Part shown: piece by piece, positions 7,499-13,109 of the stretch
Position numbering within the stretch: position 1 is the first letter of the stretch
Layout: every line of letters begins with the position of its first letter
Origin: Methanocorpusculum sp.
Lineage (GTDB): Archaea; Halobacteriota; Methanomicrobia; Methanomicrobiales; Methanocorpusculaceae
Reading direction: 5' to 3'
DNA length: 15,668 nucleotides
Assembly (NCBI GenBank): GCA_029987045.1
Contig: DALTWN010000006.1
Coordinates: 1 to 15,668, forward strand
Translations under genes and position numbers: made by a program
The notes under the pieces: model-generated
Database searches by the model: none
The model's input: only the letters and a program-made list of their open reading frames with translations
What the model was told of the DNA's origin: nothing

Positions 7499-8128
7499 TC
7501 AGACTGTTTTAATCCATTCACGGTCTACTAGGGTGTATCCTTTCGTCGGACGTTCCCAGATACTGGACATCATCTTTTTGATGTTTTCATAGGTGGCGAA
7601 CGGAATCTTGATCGGATCGAGATATTCCGTACCTTTCTTCGGTACGAAGATCAGACTGCGTCCTTCGCAGGCAAAACTGTCTTCCGCATAGTAGAGTGAG
7701 TCCGGCTGAATCTTTTCCTTCTTTGCTTCCATTTCACGCAGAATCGCATCCTTTACGAGTTCAACAATACGGTCATCGAGCTTGTCACGGAACAGATATA
7801 TTTTCTCGCGGAGATCATCCTGGGTATGAACCAGACGGAGTCTGAACTCATTTTCCAGATGGGCAGGAACCATATGATTGAGATCCGTCGTGCGTGCATC
7901 CGAATCCGGCTCGAAATAGATCGAGAAATTCTCCGAGATATCGTGGTAGACCATCGGGTACTCGACAACTCCGGAGAATCCGCAGTTCGAACAGGTGATT
8001 GTCATGAGAGATCCGTCAAGGAACTTTTCACGAAGGTCGTGATTCGCTCCGTTGATTGTGGGAAACATCGTGAACTCCTGCTTGGAGCCGCATTTCGGGC
8101 ATGTTATTATCTTGGTTTCCGGCTTCAT
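7499..8128 (-). CDS. CpXC-domain zinc-ribbon protein (paralogue 2)
   Basis: A 209-residue CpXC-family protein, function unknown. Zinc-ribbon cysteines C10/C13 (ITCPKCGSKQE) and C46/C49 (ITCSNCGFSG) match the family's CPxC pattern. The shared order of zinc ribbon, EYPMVYHD, REKIYLFRDKLDDRIVELVKD and a final WERPTKGYTLVDREWIK parallels the downstream paralogue, which ends at this point of the alignment with its own tail added. No membrane segment or signal peptide is visible. This is the promoter-proximal gene of the minus-strand operon. There is no Shine-Dalgarno motif directly before the ATG, in keeping with a very short leader. CpXC proteins have been seen beside diverse genes, so context does not settle the role. 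Confidence 0.82.
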   Translation of the reverse strand: MKPETKIITCPKCGSKQEFTMFPTINGANHDLREKFLDGSLMTITCSNCGFSGVVEYPMVYHDISENFSIYFEPDSDARTTDLNHMVPAHLENEFRLRLVHTQDDLREKIYLFRDKLDDRIVELVKDAILREMEAKKEKIQPDSLYYAEDSFACEGRSLIFVPKKGTEYLDPIKIPFATYENIKKMMSSIWERPTKGYTLVDREWIKTV

Positions 8129-8156
8129 GGTAAATCTAACTTATAATTTCGCCGGC

Positions 8157-8169
8157 ATTTTATATCTAT
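8157..8169 (-). promoter_or_regulatory. Promoter (TATA box) of the minus-strand CpXC-nnr-MBL-trx operon
   Basis: On the minus strand, GAAATAGATATAAAATG contains a strong A/T-rich TATA element preceded by a purine-rich BRE-like stretch. It is centred about 35 nt before the first ATG (8128), giving a predicted leader of about 10 nt. It sits in the 125-bp divergent spacer opposite the ycaO promoter. A second, weaker element (AAATTATAAG, 8140-8149) is too close to the ATG. Confidence 0.55.
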
Positions 8170-8221
8170 TTCTCTATCCAATCAGTGAGATAACGCGTTT
8201 TTTCAGGATTCGGACGGAAAT

Positions 8222-8233
8222 GTAGATTATACT
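8222..8233 (+). promoter_or_regulatory. Promoter (TATA box) of the ycaO operon
   Basis: GTAGATTATACT, with a purine-rich BRE-like GGAAA before it, is centred about 25 nt upstream of the ycaO ATG. There is no Shine-Dalgarno motif in between, so the ycaO transcript is probably leaderless. The rest of the 8129-8253 spacer contains no further open frame or RNA structure that I can recognise. Confidence 0.5.
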
Positions 8234-8253
8234 TCAGAACGAATATCCTTCTA

Positions 8254-9468
8254 ATGATTGAGCTCAAATCCTCGCCGAAAGTCTATACCGGCTGGACTGA
8301 ACGGAGTGCCACCCCTGCAGATACGCTAGCACGTATCGAGAAGTTCACGACTGATGCAGGTATTACCCGTGTTGCCGATATCACCGACCTTGACCGCCTC
8401 GGTATTCCTGTCTATTCGTGCATTCGTCCAGCTGCCGCTGACGGAGCAATATCGGTCTATAACGGAAAGGGAGGAACAGAAGAAGAAGCTCGTGCCGCCG
8501 GAATCATGGAGGGAATCGAACGCTACAGTGCAGAAGCCATACCTCGCGACCTGCAGGCGTTCTCGTATCGTGAGATGGTCGGGAAAGGTCTTTGCGTACT
8601 CGATCCGGAAGACCTGATTCTTCCCCGGTCCTGCGAACGGGAAGGATCATACCCGTGGATTGAAGGATACGATATTGCAAACCATGAACCCATCTATGTG
8701 CCGTTCTGCGCTGTTGTCCACCCCAACCCACTCTATATGCCCAAACTCTTCAGGACGAACTCCAACGGTGTCGCATCCGGAAATACCCTGGAAGAAGCAA
8801 TCTTCTATGCACTTACCGAAGTCATCGAACGTGATTCCTGGTCTCTTGCGGAAGTGACCCGCGAAACCGGTAAGAAACTTACCGACCTGCCGGAAAAAGT
8901 CCAGGAAATGGCAGATAAGTTCACCAGAAACGGTGTCGAGGTCACCCTTCGCGATATCACCTCGGATATCGGTATCCCGACCATCGCCGCTGTCTCCGAC
9001 GATGTGAAACTCGAAGACCCGCGTCTGCTGATGATCGGTATGGGGACCCACACCAATGCGGAAATCGCGATGATTCGTGCACTCTCGGAAGTCGCACAGA
9101 GCAGAGCCACACAGATTCACGGTGCGCGCGAAGATGCAACCCTTGCCCGGTTCCGTGAATTCATGGGATATGAACGGACGAAACGCATGAACGCCTACTG
9201 GTTCAACGGGGACGAATATGAACCGGCATCTGCTGTTCCCTCCTGTAGCAGCAACGATTTCAAGACCGATATCGAAACCATCATAGAACACCTGAAATCT
9301 GCGGGTCTATCCAAAGTGATTGTCTGCGATATGACAGATCCAGAACTGCAGATTCCGGTCGTCCGTGTCATTGTTCCTGGTCTTGAATGTTTCACCATCG
9401 ACAACGAACGCCGTGGTCAGCGATGCCGTGACGCCGAGATGCGCAGAATCCAGAAACACCGGAGATAA
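8254..9468 (+). CDS. ycaO: YcaO-family thioamide-forming enzyme (methanogenesis marker 1 type)
   Basis: ATP-dependent YcaO enzyme (404 residues). In methanogens, YcaO with TfuA converts a glycine of the McrA subunit of methyl-coenzyme M reductase to thioglycine; the backbone amide is activated by phosphorylation from ATP. Visible ATP/Mg sites of the family: GKGGTEEEARAAGIMEGIER (71-90), NGVASGNTLEEAIFYALTEV followed by IERD (171-194), and TNAEIAMIRALSEVAQSR (about 267-284). Ends with a basic tail, QRCRDAEMRRIQKHRR. Start is the only ATG with a promoter at leaderless spacing. tfuA begins 1 nt after the stop and its Shine-Dalgarno lies in the last codons. The McrA target is inferred from the tfuA pairing and methanogen context; mcr genes are not in the window, and no small precursor peptide gene is adjacent. 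Confidence 0.93.
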   Translation: MIELKSSPKVYTGWTERSATPADTLARIEKFTTDAGITRVADITDLDRLGIPVYSCIRPAAADGAISVYNGKGGTEEEARAAGIMEGIERYSAEAIPRDLQAFSYREMVGKGLCVLDPEDLILPRSCEREGSYPWIEGYDIANHEPIYVPFCAVVHPNPLYMPKLFRTNSNGVASGNTLEEAIFYALTEVIERDSWSLAEVTRETGKKLTDLPEKVQEMADKFTRNGVEVTLRDITSDIGIPTIAAVSDDVKLEDPRLLMIGMGTHTNAEIAMIRALSEVAQSRATQIHGAREDATLARFREFMGYERTKRMNAYWFNGDEYEPASAVPSCSSNDFKTDIETIIEHLKSAGLSKVIVCDMTDPELQIPVVRVIVPGLECFTIDNERRGQRCRDAEMRRIQKHRR

Positions 9469-9469
9469 T

Positions 9470-10117
9470 ATGGTGAAAATCACTGTCTTCCTCGGACCAA
9501 GTCTTCCCGTAGAAGAAGCAAGAAAATATCTGCCTGACGCAGAATATCTGCCGCCGGTAAAACGCGGGGATGCCGCACTGGCTGCTTCGAACGGTACCGA
9601 GGTCATGGTGATTATCGACGGTGTGTTCTTCCAGGACGAATCGGTAGGACACAAAGAGATACTCGGAGTCATCAAGCAGGGCATTTCCGTCTACGGTTCA
9701 TCGTCCATGGGAGCGCTGCGTGCCTGTGAACTGGAACCGTTCGGCATGGTAGGAGTCGGGACCGTATTCAACTGGTACAAATCCGGAAAGATCATTGCCG
9801 ACGATGAAGTCGGTCTGTTGTACGATCCGGAAACCGGCATGGCACTTTCCGAACCGCTGGTAAATATCCGAGCTACCCTCACGAAAGCGGTTGCCGAAGG
9901 AATCGTCTCTGCCGATGAAGAACAGCAAATCATCAGAGCAGGAAAATCCGTCTATTATCCGGACAGAACATACCGACGTATCCTGAAAGAATCGGAATTA
10001 CCGCAGGACCGGTGTACTGTACTCTTATCTTGGCTGAAAACCAACACTGTAGATCAGAAACGGGAAGATGCGATAGCATGTCTATCCCTGGTGCGTGATA
10101 CCTATGCCGCAAAATAA
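9470..10117 (+). CDS. tfuA: TfuA-like protein, YcaO partner
   Basis: A 215-residue TfuA-family protein that works with YcaO in thioamidation; in methanogens the pair is needed for McrA thioglycine. TfuA is thought to recruit or allosterically assist the YcaO enzyme or deliver sulfur. The family core is visible: ITVFLGPSLPVEEAR near the N-terminus, YLPPVKRGD, IIDGVFFQD, VYGSSSMGALRACELEPFGM and GTVFNWYKSGKIIADDEVGL. The C-terminal helical part is less conserved. A longer frame reaches 9365, but those 35 residues are the shadow of the ycaO end. The ATG at 9470 follows GGAG (9461-9464) at good spacing and is 1 nt after the ycaO stop. The gene for an E1-like enzyme overlaps its 3' end by 14 nt. 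Confidence 0.92.
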   Translation: MVKITVFLGPSLPVEEARKYLPDAEYLPPVKRGDAALAASNGTEVMVIIDGVFFQDESVGHKEILGVIKQGISVYGSSSMGALRACELEPFGMVGVGTVFNWYKSGKIIADDEVGLLYDPETGMALSEPLVNIRATLTKAVAEGIVSADEEQQIIRAGKSVYYPDRTYRRILKESELPQDRCTVLLSWLKTNTVDQKREDAIACLSLVRDTYAAK

Positions 10118-10826
10118 TGATACATACATCCGCCAGATTCCGCTCATCGGTGAAGCGGGACAGGCAGCACTGGACCGTGCGACCGTGTTCATCGCCGGAG
10201 CCGGCGGACTCGGATCACCGGTGGCATTCTATCTTGCATCCGCCGGTATCGGAACGATCCGGATTGCAGATATGGATGCCGTCGATATCTCCAATCTGAA
10301 CCGTCAGATCCTCCATGCGAAGAATCGCATCGGCGAGAACAAGGCTGAATCCGCAAAGAAGACCATAGAAGCCTACAACCCGTCGTGCACGGTCGAAACA
10401 TTCACAGAAAAGATCGATGATACGTCGGTCGTACGCATGATCGGAAATGCCGATCTGATCATCGACTGCCTGGACAATTTCGAGACACGCTATGTCCTGA
10501 ACCGTGCGGCATTATCGTTGAACAAACCGCTTCTTCACGGCGCGGTTGCCGGATACAACGGACAACTCACGCTGGTCATCCCGGGAAAAACACCGTGCCT
10601 GTCCTGTATCTTCCCGCATGCGGAAACCGCCAGCTCCCCTGCGGTTCTCGGGGCACCCTGCGGAATCATCGGCAGCATGCAGGCGCTTGAAGCAATCCGG
10701 GCACTCACCGGCAACCCGACACTTGCTGGTAAACTCCTGATCTACGACGGTATGGCAAACACCCTTTCTACGTTCGATGTGAAGAAGAGCAGCAGATGTC
10801 CGGTCTGCGGAGAGAAAACAATTTAA
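10104..10826 (+). CDS. ThiF/MoeB/HesA-family E1-like adenylating enzyme
   Basis: A 240-residue E1-like enzyme of the ThiF/MoeB family, which adenylates the C-terminal glycine of small ubiquitin-like sulfur carriers. Visible: nucleotide-binding GAGGLGS (32-38), ADMDAVDISNLNRQILH with the ATP-contacting Asp and R67, DCLDNFETR (121-129), and two zinc pairs C165/C168 (CLSC) and C232/C235 (CPVC). The loop that normally bears the catalytic cysteine (a TCxxxGVL-like pattern) reads ETASSPAVLG, with no Cys. The only candidate is C186, about ten residues further on, in GAPCGIIG. The ATG at 10104 overlaps tfuA by 14 nt, so coexpression with YcaO/TfuA is strong. No ThiS/MoaD-like partner gene is nearby. 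It could serve YcaO sulfur supply or a general SAMP-type pathway. Confidence 0.88.
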   Translation: MPQNNDTYIRQIPLIGEAGQAALDRATVFIAGAGGLGSPVAFYLASAGIGTIRIADMDAVDISNLNRQILHAKNRIGENKAESAKKTIEAYNPSCTVETFTEKIDDTSVVRMIGNADLIIDCLDNFETRYVLNRAALSLNKPLLHGAVAGYNGQLTLVIPGKTPCLSCIFPHAETASSPAVLGAPCGIIGSMQALEAIRALTGNPTLAGKLLIYDGMANTLSTFDVKKSSRCPVCGEKTI

Positions 10827-10849
10827 GAACACTGGGGAAACAGATAAGC

Positions 10850-11101
10850 ATGGCAAATAAACGGTTGACACGGTCTCCGACCGACAGATGGATTGCAGGT
10901 GTCTGCGGCGGGATTGCAGAATATACGCATCTGCCGTCCATCCTCATCCGCATCATCACAATCATTCTCCTGTTCGTACCGATACCGATTATCCTGGTCG
11001 TCATCATCTATACGCTGCTGTGGCTGGCACTGCCGGTAGGACGACCGCGGAAACAGATCGATCAGAACGCGATCGATGTCGAATTCGAGGTCCGCGAGTG
11101 A
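10850..11101 (+). CDS. PspC-domain small membrane protein
   Basis: An 83-residue protein consisting of one PspC domain: the N-terminal KRLTRSPTDRWIAGVCGGIAEY (with the hallmark GVCGGIAEY), followed by a very hydrophobic segment of about 27 residues (about 31-60, IIIL-rich) and the closing WLALPVG. A charged tail of about 20 residues follows. It is expected in the cytoplasmic membrane. PspC proteins are associated with phage-shock or envelope-stress responses in bacteria, but no other psp gene is present, so the role here is unknown. The ATG at 10850 lies 23 nt after the E1 gene, preceded by GGGGA (10834-10838). Its TGA overlaps the GTG start of the next gene. Confidence 0.85.
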   Translation: MANKRLTRSPTDRWIAGVCGGIAEYTHLPSILIRIITIILLFVPIPIILVVIIYTLLWLALPVGRPRKQIDQNAIDVEFEVRE

Positions 11102-11706
11102 AACCGCAATATGATGAGAACGATCTGACCGATCCGCCGTTCTATCTCCCCCAGTTCGAAAAAGCATACCAATACATCATAAATGAATACCAGATAGCGC
11201 CACGCGACATCGGTATCTTCATACCGTGTGCAGTACGCAAACCCTACAGTACCAGCCCGTCGCACAAGGTTTTCCACAAAGTCTTCGACGAGGTGTTTCC
11301 CGACAAGGAAAAATATCATGTCGTTATTTTCGGTACCTGTGGTACGGTTCCTGCCGAACTGGAACTCATGTACCCGTTTGCACATTATCATTACATGCTC
11401 GGGAATGTAAAAGACCAGAAAATCAAGGATGATTTCCTGCGTATCGAGACCAGAAGAGTCGCAGGATACTTGGAAAAGACCAGGGATACCTACAAACGCC
11501 GGATCGCCTACTGCATCGGACTCTTCCGGAAAGCCATGGTCCAGGGTTCCGAAGAAGCAGGGATTCCCATTGAAATCTATCCGACACAGCCGGTCATCGA
11601 CAAACTCTACGACGCCGACTGTCCGTTCCCCGAAGGCAGTCTTTCCATGCAGGCATACCTGGACGAATTCAAGACGGCACTTGCCAGGATACGTGATTCC
11701 GTATGA
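11098..11706 (+). CDS. Standalone ArcS-core (DUF5591) protein
   Basis: A 202-residue protein carrying the core domain of archaeosine synthase ArcS (DUF5591). The signature PC-x3-KPY-x2-S-x2-H of ArcS is exactly present as P43-C44-AVR-K48-P49-Y50-ST-S53-PS-H56. Other conserved parts are IFGTCGTVPAELELMYPFAHYHY and FLRIETRRVAGYL. ArcS attaches lysine to preQ0 in tRNA at position 15, the step before archaeosine is made. Full ArcS also carries TGT-like and PUA regions, which this protein lacks, so it may act in trans, be a split ArcS, or modify something else. The start is a GTG overlapping the PspC stop (GTGA); there is no in-frame ATG near it. The stop overlaps the ATG of the next gene (ATGA). 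Confidence 0.82.
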   Translation: MKPQYDENDLTDPPFYLPQFEKAYQYIINEYQIAPRDIGIFIPCAVRKPYSTSPSHKVFHKVFDEVFPDKEKYHVVIFGTCGTVPAELELMYPFAHYHYMLGNVKDQKIKDDFLRIETRRVAGYLEKTRDTYKRRIAYCIGLFRKAMVQGSEEAGIPIEIYPTQPVIDKLYDADCPFPEGSLSMQAYLDEFKTALARIRDSV

Positions 11707-12080
11707 GTGTCCGTGAAGTTGCAGCAGTCCGTCTGGATGAAAAGAAATCGAAGTTCTACGCCCATCTCTACGAGATAGATACCCCGGACGACGTGACCGA
11801 GATTCGCGAAATCCACGACAAACTCTACAAAAAAGCGGCGCATCACTGCTATGCGGTCGTATGCGGCTCGTTCGAGGACAGCCGTGCCGATGGCGAAGTC
11901 GGATCTCCCGGACGTGCGCTGCAGGAAGTCATGGCCCATCACAATCTCGGCTCGCATGTCCTCATGGTCTCACGTATCTTCGGCGGCATCAAGCTGGGAC
12001 CTGCCGGTGTCGCACGTGCGTTCCGTGAAGCCGGCAACGGTGCGATTCTCGAATACGAAAAAACCAAGAAGAAGGTCTAG
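11703..12080 (+). CDS. YigZ/IMPACT (UPF0029) family protein
   Basis: A 125-residue protein of the IMPACT/YigZ N-terminal type. Family marks are KKSKFYAHLYEI near the N-terminus, AAHHCYAVV, DGEVGSPGRALQEVM, and the strongly conserved VSRIFGGIKLGPAGVARAF. The usual YigZ is about 200 residues with a second C-terminal domain; this form has only the IMPACT domain. In eukaryotes IMPACT regulates the GCN2 kinase; in prokaryotes the biochemical role is unsettled. Its ATG overlaps the preceding stop by 4 nt (ATGA), so it is translationally coupled to the ArcS-core gene, and it ends 6 nt before the MBL gene. Confidence 0.88.
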   Translation: MSVREVAAVRLDEKKSKFYAHLYEIDTPDDVTEIREIHDKLYKKAAHHCYAVVCGSFEDSRADGEVGSPGRALQEVMAHHNLGSHVLMVSRIFGGIKLGPAGVARAFREAGNGAILEYEKTKKKV

Positions 12081-12086
12081 AAGAAA

Positions 12087-13064
12087 ATGGCAAGAAGAAA
12101 ACAGAATAAATCAAAAGCAGTAATCCTGATTCTCATCATACTCATTCTCGCATGTCTCATCGGATTCTGGTACATCTCGAACCATCCGGTCGATATACCC
12201 GGACAACCGACGCCGACGATGACTCCGACAGCAGTACCGACACAGACTGCAAGTCCCACCCAGAGTGCGACAACGGCCCCTACACCGGCAGCATCCTCCG
12301 GAAAAGAGCTGAAAATACATTTCATCAATATCGGGCAGGGAGATGCCGTTCTGCTCACCTATGACGGCGAGAACGCCATGATAGATGCCGGCAAGAGCAC
12401 GAAAGAAGCGGCAAAATCGGAAGCGGCACTCGATACGCATCTGAACAAGATCGACGGTCTTGAATGGCTGCTTGCAACCCATCAGGATTCCGACCATATC
12501 GGACTCGCACGCCATGTCATGGAGTCCGAGAAGACCGACACGTTCTACGACAACGGAAACACCGCGGATACATACACCTACACGAAACTCATGACCTATC
12601 TTACCGACAACAACATCAATTACAAGATTCTGTCGACGGGAGACACCATCAATGACTGGGACAACGTGAAGGTGACAGTCGTTTCGTCTGCGCCGACCGA
12701 GGGAGACGATGTGAACGATGATTCCATTGTTCTATTGATCGAATACGGCAGGACGAAGATCGCACTGACTGGGGATATCTCGAAAGACGTCGAGACTGAA
12801 ATCGGCAAACGGCTCGGCGACGTCGATATTCTCAAAGTCGCACATCACGGAAGCAAATCATCTTCGTCTTCCTCGTTCCTGAAATCGGTAAAACCGGAAG
12901 TGTCCGTGATTTCCGTCGGCGAAAATACCTACGGCCATCCGACCGCGGAAGCAATCGATCGGCTGGATGACTATGGTGACGTGTACCGCACCGATGAATT
13001 CGGCTGCGTCGAAGTGGTCGTCACCGATTCCGGATACAAAGTTCAGCACTGTGAATGGGCATAA
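12087..13064 (+). CDS. Membrane-anchored ComEC/Rec2-like MBL-fold protein
   Basis: A 325-residue protein with the MBL domain seen at the C-terminus of ComEC/Rec2 competence proteins, but without ComEC's membrane channel. Order: a short basic N-terminus (MARRKQNKSK), one hydrophobic helix (about 11-30), a Pro/Thr-rich linker (about 38-70), then the hydrolase domain. Metal-site elements are HFINIGQGDAVLL, DAG at 100-102, THQDSDHIG (131-139, H132, D134, D136, H137), TGD (D230) and VAHHGSKSSSSS (H253-H254). A serine run follows. The linker suggests the MBL domain is displayed outside the membrane, either as a signal anchor or as a secreted form. It lies 6 nt after the YigZ gene with a Shine-Dalgarno-like GAAGG (12071-12075). 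Likely a nuclease or phosphoesterase; the substrate is unknown. Confidence 0.85.
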   Translation: MARRKQNKSKAVILILIILILACLIGFWYISNHPVDIPGQPTPTMTPTAVPTQTASPTQSATTAPTPAASSGKELKIHFINIGQGDAVLLTYDGENAMIDAGKSTKEAAKSEAALDTHLNKIDGLEWLLATHQDSDHIGLARHVMESEKTDTFYDNGNTADTYTYTKLMTYLTDNNINYKILSTGDTINDWDNVKVTVVSSAPTEGDDVNDDSIVLLIEYGRTKIALTGDISKDVETEIGKRLGDVDILKVAHHGSKSSSSSSFLKSVKPEVSVISVGENTYGHPTAEAIDRLDDYGDVYRTDEFGCVEVVVTDSGYKVQHCEWA

Positions 13065-13097
13065 GTGAGGAGAATGCCTCACACCAAACACTTTTTT
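13065..13097 (+). terminator. Hairpin plus T6 terminator of the ycaO operon
   Basis: GTGAGG (13065-13070) pairs perfectly with CCTCAC (13077-13082) around a 6-nt loop. After ACCAAACAC a T6 follows at 13092-13097. The hairpin starts directly after the stop of the MBL gene. It closes the 4.8-kb plus-strand operon and precedes the convergent helicase gene. T-runs are generally sufficient in archaea, so the hairpin may additionally protect the 3' end. Confidence 0.65.
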
Positions 13098-13109
13098 GAT
13101 GACACCTCG

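Noticed and set aside
8647..9291. 214-residue minus-strand frame opposite ycaO
   Set aside because: Antisense shadow; Gly/Cys/Phe-rich without a recognisable family.
9365..9469. TfuA extended to 9365
   Set aside because: The added 35 residues lie in an alternative frame of the ycaO 3' end. The family N-terminus (ITVFLGPSLP) begins directly after the ATG at 9470.
8254..10826. RiPP (TOMM/thioamide peptide) biosynthetic cluster
   Set aside because: YcaO, TfuA and an E1 occur together, but no precursor peptide, dehydrogenase or exporter gene is visible. McrA modification explains YcaO-TfuA in a methanogen better.
10888..11097. ArcS-core protein extended to 10888
   Set aside because: This stretch is the PspC gene read in another frame (His/Arg-rich, low similarity to anything). 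The GTGA overlap at 11098 is the natural start.
10850..11101. Phage-shock (psp) system
   Set aside because: Only a single PspC domain is present; no PspA, PspB or regulator nearby.
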